DNA of 39,877 nt. Source: a virus. The stretch is taken from positions 1 through 39,877 of the IMG/VR virus record IMGVR_UViG_3300044726_000143; one strand, given 5' to 3'. This document shows positions 15,504 through 23,543 of this stretch, piece after piece. Within the stretch, counting starts at the first letter, position 1; each line of letters opens with the position of its first letter. The position numbers and the translations under genes were made by a program. The notes under the pieces are model-generated. The model was not told where the DNA came from. It worked only from the letters and a program-made list of their open reading frames with translations, and searched no databases.

Positions 15504-17278
15504 CCGGCGTCATGGGCGCGGATTTCAGCAAGTTCACCGACGCGGTCGACGCCGCGGAAATCAAGCTGCGCTCATTCGAAGGCGGCGCGGCGAAGGTGGA
15601 GAGCGCGCTGTCGCGCATGGGCAATGCCTTCTCCGGGCAGAAGGTCGTCCAAGACGCCACGCTGATGGCGAAGGTCTTCGAAGACATGGGCGGCGCGGCG
15701 GCGTTCACCGAGAAGGAACTGGCGCGCATGAGCGCGACGGGCGCGGAGGCCGTCGCCAAACTGACGGCGCTCGGCAAAGAAGTCCCCGAGGGGATCCAGA
15801 AGATCGCGGACCAGAGCAAGATCGCCGAATCCTCGCTGCGCCTGATGGCGCAATCCCAGGAGCAGATGCTCGACAAGATCGGCGCGGCGGGCGGGCGGAT
15901 CCAGGACCTCGGGACCACGGCCGGGGAGACGAGCGGCCAGGTCGGCAGTCTAACCAAGAGCTATCAACAGTTCGACGGGGTCCTCCAGTCGGCCGGGATC
16001 AACATCGGTCCACAGGTGAAGGGCCTCGAGGACATCGCGAACGCGGCGGGGAAATCTACGACGGAGCTTGGCTTCCTCGGGACGGCGGGCCTCGTCGCCG
16101 GCGCCGCGCTGACGGGCTGGAAGCTCGGGACCTGGATCGATGATCTCACCGGCGCCTCAACGGCGATCGCGAATCTCACCGGGAATCTGGACCGGCTCGC
16201 TGAGCAAACCGTGGGCGCGAAGCAGGACACGATCAACCTGGCGATCAGACAAGGCGCGAAGGACACCATCAGCTACGCGGACGCGATCAAGTACCTGACC
16301 GATCAGGTCCAGGTGAACGCCGACAAGAGCATCAACTGGCGCGAACGCCTCGCCGATAGTTACCGCGAGGTTCGCGGCCTCACCGACGCGCAAAAAGAGG
16401 AAATCGCGATCGCGCGCGAGGCCGGTGCGACGACCGAACAGCTCACCAACAAATACGGGATCCACGCGATAGCGCTCGGGTTCCTCGCGACGGAAACCGA
16501 CAAGGCCGCGGAGGCGTCGAAACGCCTCACCGCCGAAAAGGAACGGGAGGCCGCGGCGCTCGAGAAGGCGTACGCGAAGTTGATGTCCGACACCAAGAAC
16601 GCGAACCAGCTCGCGATCATGGACGCGGACGCCGCGCAGATGGCCGCGGACGCCTACAACAAGAAAGCGGCAGCCGGCGCCGGCTACATCAAGCAGATGG
16701 GCGAGATCGCGCGCGTCAACCGCGAGGCGCAAGAGCTCGAGGAACAGCTGGCGAAGGAACAGGCGCGCGTCGAGAAGGAGAATCAGGCGCTCATTAAATC
16801 CTTCACGGAGGCAGGCGATGCCGCGACGGGTGCAGGCGATGCCGCCGTCGACGGCGCGACGCAAGCCGCCCATGCGCAGGCGCAGCTGAACACGCAGATC
16901 AACTTGACCATCGGCAGCGTCAAGGAATGGATCGAACTGCAGCAGTACACCGCCGCCGCCAATTCGATCCTCAGTCAGAACGGGCTGTACACCCCCGGCA
17001 GTGCCTACGAAAACATCGCCCGCATGGGCAGCGCGTTTACCGGCATCACGCCGCGCGCCGCCGGCGGTCCCGTCAATGCCGGGCAGGCGTATGTCGTCGG
17101 CGAGGCCGGACCGGAACTGTTCCTGCCCGGTGTCAGCGGCACGATTGCCCCGAATGGCGGCGGCGCGAGCATCACCAACGTGTTCCATCTCGTCGACACG
17201 GAATCGAACCTGGCGCGGCGCGTCAGCGAGCACATCATGCGCTCGGTCCGGGCGGGCACCCAGCTCGCCACCACATAG
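15494..17278 (+). CDS. Tail tape measure protein
   Basis: 594 aa. ATG 15494 overlaps the end of the GT frame. Largely helical with heptad-like stretches (about 10-110 and 330-440); residues about 190-215 are hydrophobic and Gly-rich (LGFLGTAGLVAGAALTGW), a possible membrane-active segment. The C-terminus has AAGGPVNAGQAYVVGEAGPE followed by LFLPG, the signature found at the end of many tape measures. It sets tail length and passes to the host envelope during ejection. At about 1.5 Angstrom per residue the tail would be near 90 nm, short for a siphovirus. No lytic domain is recognised. Confidence 0.9.
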   Translation: MALTGVMGADFSKFTDAVDAAEIKLRSFEGGAAKVESALSRMGNAFSGQKVVQDATLMAKVFEDMGGAAAFTEKELARMSATGAEAVAKLTALGKEVPEGIQKIADQSKIAESSLRLMAQSQEQMLDKIGAAGGRIQDLGTTAGETSGQVGSLTKSYQQFDGVLQSAGINIGPQVKGLEDIANAAGKSTTELGFLGTAGLVAGAALTGWKLGTWIDDLTGASTAIANLTGNLDRLAEQTVGAKQDTINLAIRQGAKDTISYADAIKYLTDQVQVNADKSINWRERLADSYREVRGLTDAQKEEIAIAREAGATTEQLTNKYGIHAIALGFLATETDKAAEASKRLTAEKEREAAALEKAYAKLMSDTKNANQLAIMDADAAQMAADAYNKKAAAGAGYIKQMGEIARVNREAQELEEQLAKEQARVEKENQALIKSFTEAGDAATGAGDAAVDGATQAAHAQAQLNTQINLTIGSVKEWIELQQYTAAANSILSQNGLYTPGSAYENIARMGSAFTGITPRAAGGPVNAGQAYVVGEAGPELFLPGVSGTIAPNGGGASITNVFHLVDTESNLARRVSEHIMRSVRAGTQLATT

Positions 17279-17285
17279 AGGCACC

Positions 17286-17720
17286 ATGAGCCAAGCCAGC
17301 GACTACCTCGAAAACAAATTGATTGACCACCTGTTTCGCGGGACGTCCTTCGCGAAGCCGCCTGCCCTCTACATCGGGCTGTTCACCGCGATGCCGAGTG
17401 ACGTCGGCGGCGGCACCGAAGTGGCCGGCGGCGGCTATGCCCGCGTCGCCCTGGCTCCGACGGATAGCAACTGGAAAGCCACGCAGGGCGGCACGTCAGG
17501 CGCGAGCGCGGGCACCGGCGGCGTGACGTCGAATGCCGTCGGCGTCGCCTATCCCGTGCCGACCGGGAACTGGGGCACCGTGGTGGCGATCGGCATCTTC
17601 GATGCGCCGACGACGGGCAATCTTCTCGTCTGGGCACCGCTCGCGGCGTCGAGGCAAATCATCAATGGCGATCCTGCGCCGACCTTCGGCGTCGATGCGC
17701 TCACCGTCACCATCGCTTGA
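17286..17720 (+). CDS. Minor tail protein, 144 aa
   Basis: Starts at ATG 17286 just after the tape measure stop with GAGGCACC in front. The sequence SDYLENKLIDHLFRGTSFAK, then ALYIGLFTAMPSDVGGGTEV and GGYARVALAPTDSNW, is the typical pattern of a family of phage minor tail proteins: 'N-x-x-x-D-x-x-(F/L)-R-x-x-x-(F/Y)-x-x-P-x-x-x-Y-x-(A/G)-L-x-T' followed by E-V-x-G-x-x-Y-x-R. It ends as a jelly-roll-like beta domain. Probable tail-tip or fibre-attachment component. Confidence 0.75.
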   Translation: MSQASDYLENKLIDHLFRGTSFAKPPALYIGLFTAMPSDVGGGTEVAGGGYARVALAPTDSNWKATQGGTSGASAGTGGVTSNAVGVAYPVPTGNWGTVVAIGIFDAPTTGNLLVWAPLAASRQIINGDPAPTFGVDALTVTIA

Positions 17721-17729
17721 GGAACTGCC

Positions 17730-19262
17730 ATGCCGTTTGATGCCCACAAAAATCTCGCCATCAGCTCGGTCGCGACCGCGCCCAGTCCCGCGACCTCGGG
17801 CGCGACGCTGACGCTGGCGACCGGCGAAGGCGCACGGATGCCTGCCGTGCCGTTCAATGCCACCGTCTGGCCCGCGTCGACGTTGCCGACGCCCGTGAGC
17901 GCGGAGATCGTGCGCGTCACCGCGATGACCGGCGATCAGATCACCGCGATGACCCGCGCACAGGAAGGCACCACCGCTCGCGCCATCGTGGTCGGCGATT
18001 TGTTCGCGGCGACTGTCACGGTGAAGGCGCTCACCGACATCGAGCTCGGCACCAACTTCCAGGCGGGCCAGTGGCGCGCCGCCGCCGACGTCGCGTCATC
18101 GGCTGTGAATCGTGGCATAGAGATTAAAGCGTCCACCTTCGCCAACGAGCAGATGATTCGCGGGTGGACGAACGGCGCCGGGTTCACGATCGCCTCGGTC
18201 AACACCGCCAACAATTCGCACCCGGCCTCCGTGCGCTTCAGCGATGCGGGACAGGTGCAGTTCTACAGCGCCCCCGCCACTGAGGGACAACTGCGCGGCA
18301 CGATGCATCCGAGCGGCGGGTTCTCATGGGGTCACGTCACCGATCCCGGCATCAACAACATCAGTACGCTGGGTCACTTTCTCCTATCGGGCGGCGCCCA
18401 GCACCACGTCAAGGTTGCCGACACCGTTGCGGGCGCGGACGCTGGCTCGGTCTGGTTGGGGTCGTCGCCGGTACTCGACAACACCCGAGGCGCCTATCTC
18501 GGCGTCACCGGCAATCAATCGGCGAACACGGGTTCGATCTACATCAACGCCGGCGCGCCGAGCGGCGCGATCTACTTTGTGAACGGCGCGGTCCCGCGTG
18601 GCGTGATGTACCCCTCGGGCGGCTTCACGTGGGCCGGTACCGCTGATCCGGGCGGGCCTGCTCTGCGTGTCGGTACCGGAACGACAAGCTCCCCCGGCCA
18701 AATGTTCTGGCAGATGAACAGCGACGGCGCGTGTACGTCCTCGGTCGGCGGCTCCGTCAACATCGTGCATATCTACTTACAGAACGCTGCTGGCGGCTGC
18801 GGCTACATCGCCAGCAATGGCCTCGTGACCACCTACGCGACCTCGTCGGATCGTCGGCTCAAGGACGACCACGGGCGGCTCTCCGACACCGACGTGCTCC
18901 GTCGCACCGTGGTGCATGACTTCACATGGAAGTTCGATGGCTCGTCCGGTCGCGGCGTTTTCGCGCAAGAGGCCATCGCCGTCGCGCCGTTCGTCGTCGT
19001 CGAAGGCACCGACGAGCAGGACGAGGAAGGCCGCCTGAAGCGCCCGTGGGCGGTCGACTACGCCCGGTACGTGCCCGACCTCATCGTCGGCTGGCAACAG
19101 CACGACGGCCAGGTCGAGGCACTGACCGCCCGCATCGAGGCATTGGAGACGGCGCTCGCTCGTCGGCCTGCAGTCGACGGCCCGTCGTTGTTCGCCATCG
19201 TCGTCGACCGTCTGCGCGGCTGGCTCGCCCGTCTGCCACCCCTGCTGCCCGTGAAGGCGTAA
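17730..19262 (+). CDS. Tail fibre with S74 intramolecular chaperone
   Basis: 510 aa. GAGGA (17719-17723) precedes ATG 17730. Residues 1 to about 100 are an attachment part with the MTRAQEGTTARAI motif common at fibre N-termini. Residues 100-350 are Gly/Ser-rich beta sequence with repeats MHPSGGFSWG / MYPSGGFTWA at about 191 and 292. From 370 on comes a peptidase-S74 domain: SSDRRLKDDHGRL gives the Ser373-Lys378 dyad, VFAQEA and YARYVPDLIVGWQQ follow, then a coiled coil VEALTARIEALETALA. This domain trimerises the fibre and then cuts itself off. Likely a receptor-binding fibre. Confidence 0.9.
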   Translation: MPFDAHKNLAISSVATAPSPATSGATLTLATGEGARMPAVPFNATVWPASTLPTPVSAEIVRVTAMTGDQITAMTRAQEGTTARAIVVGDLFAATVTVKALTDIELGTNFQAGQWRAAADVASSAVNRGIEIKASTFANEQMIRGWTNGAGFTIASVNTANNSHPASVRFSDAGQVQFYSAPATEGQLRGTMHPSGGFSWGHVTDPGINNISTLGHFLLSGGAQHHVKVADTVAGADAGSVWLGSSPVLDNTRGAYLGVTGNQSANTGSIYINAGAPSGAIYFVNGAVPRGVMYPSGGFTWAGTADPGGPALRVGTGTTSSPGQMFWQMNSDGACTSSVGGSVNIVHIYLQNAAGGCGYIASNGLVTTYATSSDRRLKDDHGRLSDTDVLRRTVVHDFTWKFDGSSGRGVFAQEAIAVAPFVVVEGTDEQDEEGRLKRPWAVDYARYVPDLIVGWQQHDGQVEALTARIEALETALARRPAVDGPSLFAIVVDRLRGWLARLPPLLPVKA

Positions 19263-19265
19263 CGG

Positions 19266-22200
19266 ATGTTCGGCGGCCTGCTCTTTGGCGGCGCACCGTT
19301 CGCGGGGATCGTCGCCGCCGTCTCGGGCTTATTCGCGAGCCCGTCGGTCGCGATCACCGCCACCGCGCAGCTCGCCAACGACCACGTCGGCCTCGCCGCT
19401 TACAGCGCCGTCTATGGCGGCGCACCGTTTGGTGGTGTCCCGTATGCAGGCACCGTCACCGGCACCTCGCGCCTGGCGGCGACCGTCAGCATCCGGGTGG
19501 GCCTCGCGCCCGTCAACCTGGCCGCCCTCTCCCGCCTTAATGCCGACGCGACGATCCCCGTCACGGCCACCGCGCAGCTCACCACGCAAATCTTCCTGCG
19601 CGCCGTCAATGCGCGCATCGAGTTCGACGCCGGCGCGCAGCTCGCCCGGCTCTATGGCGGCGAGTTCTGGCTGGGCGGCATCAACGTCAGCGGCAAGGTC
19701 CGGAAAGCGGGCGTGAGCATTCGTGACGTCCTGAACGATGCGCCGAACACCGCGTCGCTCACCTTCGGCGGCACCGCCGTGCCGCAGGTCGGGCTGCCGC
19801 TCGAGATTCGCCTCAGTCATCCGGCGCAGGTGTTGTTCTCGGGCACGTTGCAGACCGTCGACCGCAGCTACGAGGGCAGCAAGCCGTCGCTGCAGCACTG
19901 GCCGACGACCGCCATCGACGACACGCAGGCGGCGAACCGTCGTCGCCCCTTCGGCAGCTGGGTCGACGTGAGCGCGTCGACGGTCGCGGCGGCGATTGCC
20001 ACCTACGCGCCGTCGGGCTTCACGACGAGGATTCAAGCCGGACTGCCGCCGGTCACGTTTGTCTGCGATGGCAGCGAGACGATGATTGCCGCCTTCGTGC
20101 GCCTGGCGAACATGGTCGGCGGCTACGCCAAGGTGGAGAACAAGGCGCTGTACCTGTTCATCGAGGACACCACCGACCCGCCCGATCCGGTCGACCTCGC
20201 GCACCCGCCGCTCGATGACCCGCCCATCCGCCTGACGACCGACGTCAGCCAGCTCCGCACCCGCGTCTATGGCAAGGGCTACGGCGAGAACGTGCCCTCG
20301 GCGGTCAACGCGGGCGAGACGCTCATCCCGATCACGGACGGGACGCAGTTCACGCAAGGCGGCGGCAAGGCGATCGCCGGGACCACGGCGGACAGCGCGC
20401 AGTCGCAGCTCATCACCTATGGCGGCGTGAACAAGCCGCTCGGCGGCACCCTCGTCGGGCCAGGGGCCGCGCCCGCCAACGCGCCTGCCCTCGCGCTCGC
20501 CGCCGGCGGCGTCGTCGCCAACGGGCTGCATGAGGTCGCGGTGGTGCATGTCACGGCGAATGGCAAGTCGCTCGCCGGGCCGAGAGGCGCGATCACGATT
20601 GGCCCGGTCGCGCCCCCGACGGCAGCCCCGGTCGCAGGCGCGGCGACGACCGGCACCGGGCCGGATGAAGGCGACCACCAATACGCCATCACGAACCTCG
20701 CCATCGGCGGCGAGACGACGCTGGGACCGGCGAGCAACGTGGTGCATACCAGTGCCGCCTTCGGGCAGATCGCCGGCAGCGGCGGCGCGAGCATCGGGAC
20801 GCCGGTCGATGGCTCGGGCGTCGACGTCGGCTATCACGACTACGTCCTGACCTTCACCAACGCGCAGGGCGAAACGACACCCGGCAATCCCGGCAATCAG
20901 GTCTACAACGGCAACATCGTTGGCGGCGTCAACCCGCCATCGAACCCCAACGTCGGCACTCCGCAGGTCGGCGCGGGCGTCGACACGGGCGCGCACACCT
21001 ACGCGATGACCTTCGTCACCGCCGACGGTGAGACGACGCTCAGTTCGGCGAGTGCGAGCGTCAGCACCGTCGAGAATGCCGGGCAGCTCACGCCGCCGAG
21101 CGAACTCTACGACGAGCCGACGACGCCGGTCGTGGCGGGAAACCTGCTCGATCAGGTGGGCACCTACGACACCTACTACTACGTCGTCACCTTCGTGACG
21201 GCGGTCGGGGAAACCACCATCGGGACGCGCTCGACGGGCGCGACCGCGCCGCCGCTGCCATCCATGTCCTCGTCTCCCGGTAGCCCCTCGCCGACGACGG
21301 GCGGCAGCATGACGCCGAGCAAGACGTATCGCTATTGGGTGTCCGCCGTCACGGCGAGCGGCTATGAAACCGCGATCAGCAACTACATGACCACGACGCT
21401 CGGGGCCGCCCAGAATGCCGTGGAATTCTTCCAGCTGCCCAAGGCGTCCGACCCTCGCGTCGTCAAGCGGAACATCTATCGCACGAAGGCGAGCGAAGTA
21501 TCCCCGGACGGCACGCATCAGGGCGGCTTCCTCGTCGGCACCGTCAACGACAACACCGGTAGCTATTTCAAAGACACGATGGCCGACTCGTCGCTCAATC
21601 CCGGCACGGCGTACTACGTCACGGGCAGCGGCGGCAACCCGACCGGACCACGCGGCACCGGACCAGGCTGGCAGGCGCGCCTGTTCAACATTCCGCTCGG
21701 GCCAGCCGGGACCACGGCGCGGAAGATCTATCGCAACACCGATCCCTTCTCCAGCGTCTATGGCCTGGTCGCCACCATCAGCGACAACGGCACCACGCAG
21801 ATCACCGACAACGTCGCGAGCGTCGGCGCGACGCCGCCCTCGACGAACACCACCGGCCAACCGGCGCACCAGATTCCGGTGTCGAACATCCAGACCGGCA
21901 GCGGCAGCGTCACGCAGAGGAAGCTCTATCGCAACAGCGGCGGCGGCGGCTGGCGGCTCGTCGATACGATCCCCAACAACAGCGCCACCACCTACCTCGA
22001 CACCAAGCCGAACCAGCAGCTCGGCGCGAACCCGCCGTCGACGAATGGCACGGGCCGGGCCGCGCAGAACCTGCCGATCACGTTCTCCACCGGACCGGCA
22101 GGCGTGACCGGGCGCAAACTGTATCGGCGGTTCTACAGTCCCGCCACCGGCTTCAGCACGTTCAAACTGAGCGCGACGTTCAACGACAACAGCACCACCA

Positions 22201-23312
22201 CGTACCTCGACACGAAAGCGAATAGCTCGCTCGGTCAGGATGCGCCGACGAGTAACACCACCGGCACCGCACAACAGCGAGTGCCGATCACGAACATCCC
22301 GCTCAGTCCGTCGGGCGGTCGACGGCTCTATCGCTTCAGCGCAGGCGTGTGGCGGTTCCTCACGGAGCTGACGAGCGCCAACCAGACCACCTACACCGAC
22401 GGAACGCCGAACAGCGGACTGGGCGGCGCGCCGCCCTCGACGAACACCGCGACCGGCAACCAGATTTCCATGTCGCAGATCCCGACCGGCGGCAGTCAGG
22501 TCGTCAGCCGCGAGATCTACATGACCCTCGTGGGCGGCGGCACGTTGCGACTGGCGATGGCGATCGCCGACAACACCACCCGCGACGCGATGCTCAACGT
22601 CAGCGATGCCACGCTGGCCGGCCAGGCGACGCCGCCGAGTGCGGACACCTCGGGCTTGACGCAGCCGACCGGGCAGGTCAACCCCGGTTCGCCGACGCTC
22701 ATCGTCGCCAGTCCTGCGCCCTTCGATCCGGCAGGCGGCTGGGTCGTCACCGGCGGCGGCCAGGTGCTGCGCTACTACGGCGTCAGCGGGCAGTTCCTGA
22801 CTGGCATTCCGGCGACTGGCGCCGGGGCGATTGTCACCACCATCCTCTATGGGCAGCAGGCCACGCCTGCCCCGACGCTCATCGCCGTGACCGGCCTATC
22901 GAAGGCGATGCAACGCGGCGCGGCGGTGCACATCTGGATTCAACGCGATGACCTGCTGGCGCAGGCGGAGCAAGCCACTCGCGACGGCAGCGACGGCATC
23001 GTGGAATTCCTGCTCGTCGATGCGCGCCGGTCGGAGCCGTCGCTCATCACCCGTTGCGATGCCGACCTGGCGCTGTTCTCACGCCCGATCATTACGGTCC
23101 AGTACGCCACTCGCGACACCAAGACCAAGAGCGGCAAGCGCGTCAGCATCAATCTGCCCGTGCCGCCCATTCAGGCGGTCCTGACGATTCAGGATGTGAC
23201 CATCACCGAGATCGACATTGCCGACGGGCTGCGCCCCAAGTTCAGCGTGACGGCATCGAGCGTCCGCTTCTCGCTCGAGGACACGCTGCGCCGACTGGTC
23301 GGCAGCGGATGA
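19266..23312 (+). CDS. Large tail-tip hub protein with repeat insert, 1348 aa
   Basis: N-terminus MFGGLLFGGAPFAG with a second YGGAPFGGVPYAG at about 46. Residues about 140-390 resemble a baseplate-hub domain (FSGTLQTVDRSYEG; TFVCDGSETMIAAFVRLANM). The middle, about 470-1145, is made of two sets of beta modules: five with 'Y.(I/L/M)TF.....GETT' and six with 'R(K/R/N)(I/L)YR...TYLDT...PPSTNTTG'. Residues about 1180-1348 return to hub-like sequence (HIWIQRDDLLAQAEQATRDG, RYATRDTK-type strand, final SLEDTLRRLVG). It most likely forms the tail tip, with the modules reaching outward to host surface sugars. Starts three bases after the fibre stop. Confidence 0.75.
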   Translation: MFGGLLFGGAPFAGIVAAVSGLFASPSVAITATAQLANDHVGLAAYSAVYGGAPFGGVPYAGTVTGTSRLAATVSIRVGLAPVNLAALSRLNADATIPVTATAQLTTQIFLRAVNARIEFDAGAQLARLYGGEFWLGGINVSGKVRKAGVSIRDVLNDAPNTASLTFGGTAVPQVGLPLEIRLSHPAQVLFSGTLQTVDRSYEGSKPSLQHWPTTAIDDTQAANRRRPFGSWVDVSASTVAAAIATYAPSGFTTRIQAGLPPVTFVCDGSETMIAAFVRLANMVGGYAKVENKALYLFIEDTTDPPDPVDLAHPPLDDPPIRLTTDVSQLRTRVYGKGYGENVPSAVNAGETLIPITDGTQFTQGGGKAIAGTTADSAQSQLITYGGVNKPLGGTLVGPGAAPANAPALALAAGGVVANGLHEVAVVHVTANGKSLAGPRGAITIGPVAPPTAAPVAGAATTGTGPDEGDHQYAITNLAIGGETTLGPASNVVHTSAAFGQIAGSGGASIGTPVDGSGVDVGYHDYVLTFTNAQGETTPGNPGNQVYNGNIVGGVNPPSNPNVGTPQVGAGVDTGAHTYAMTFVTADGETTLSSASASVSTVENAGQLTPPSELYDEPTTPVVAGNLLDQVGTYDTYYYVVTFVTAVGETTIGTRSTGATAPPLPSMSSSPGSPSPTTGGSMTPSKTYRYWVSAVTASGYETAISNYMTTTLGAAQNAVEFFQLPKASDPRVVKRNIYRTKASEVSPDGTHQGGFLVGTVNDNTGSYFKDTMADSSLNPGTAYYVTGSGGNPTGPRGTGPGWQARLFNIPLGPAGTTARKIYRNTDPFSSVYGLVATISDNGTTQITDNVASVGATPPSTNTTGQPAHQIPVSNIQTGSGSVTQRKLYRNSGGGGWRLVDTIPNNSATTYLDTKPNQQLGANPPSTNGTGRAAQNLPITFSTGPAGVTGRKLYRRFYSPATGFSTFKLSATFNDNSTTTYLDTKANSSLGQDAPTSNTTGTAQQRVPITNIPLSPSGGRRLYRFSAGVWRFLTELTSANQTTYTDGTPNSGLGGAPPSTNTATGNQISMSQIPTGGSQVVSREIYMTLVGGGTLRLAMAIADNTTRDAMLNVSDATLAGQATPPSADTSGLTQPTGQVNPGSPTLIVASPAPFDPAGGWVVTGGGQVLRYYGVSGQFLTGIPATGAGAIVTTILYGQQATPAPTLIAVTGLSKAMQRGAAVHIWIQRDDLLAQAEQATRDGSDGIVEFLLVDARRSEPSLITRCDADLALFSRPIITVQYATRDTKTKSGKRVSINLPVPPIQAVLTIQDVTITEIDIADGLRPKFSVTASSVRFSLEDTLRRLVGSG
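21469..22650 (+). repeat. Six tandem ~65-residue beta modules in hub gene
   Basis: Module hallmarks RNIYR, RKIYR, RKLYR, RKLYR, RRLYR and REIYM fall at about residues 735, 819, 885, 949, 1018 and 1082, so spacing is near 65 residues after the first. Each is followed by a 'T.(N/D)NSTTTYLDT' strand and a Pro/Ser/Thr linker. DNA identity between modules is only partial, so the duplication is old and under selection. Confidence 0.75.
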
Positions 23313-23533
23313 CGGCGCGTCTACTCCGCGTCGCGGTGCTCGCCGCGCTCGCGAGTGGCTGCGCCGCCGGAGTGTGGGTCGGACGTCCGCTGGCGATTGA
23401 CGACTACGTCACCGCCCGCGTCCGCATCTATCGCGCCGGGCAGGACTGTCGCGTCGAGGTGGTGACGGCGAGCGAAACGATTCTGACCTTGCCAACGCGC
23501 TGCCTCACGGTGACGCATGTGGCACGGCCATAG
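23309..23533 (+). CDS. Small lipoprotein, 74 aa
   Basis: ATG 23309 overlaps the hub stop (ATGA). MTARLLRVAVLAALASGCAA is a short signal peptide with lipobox ASGC, acylated Cys at 18. The mature part is about 57 residues with two further Cys (QDCRVEV and TRCLTV) that could form a disulphide. Phage lipoproteins in this place can block superinfection at the outer membrane or act as outer-membrane spanins; the mature chain is not Pro-rich, which argues somewhat against a spanin. Role unresolved. Confidence 0.7.
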   Translation: MTARLLRVAVLAALASGCAAGVWVGRPLAIDDYVTARVRIYRAGQDCRVEVVTASETILTLPTRCLTVTHVARP

Positions 23534-23543
23534 AGGGGGAACG

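Noticed and set aside
19329-22274. 981-codon open frame on the minus strand inside the tail-hub gene
   Set aside because: Arg/Ala/Asp/Gly-rich shadow caused by high G+C codon bias; the + strand protein has clear tail modules and hub-like ends.
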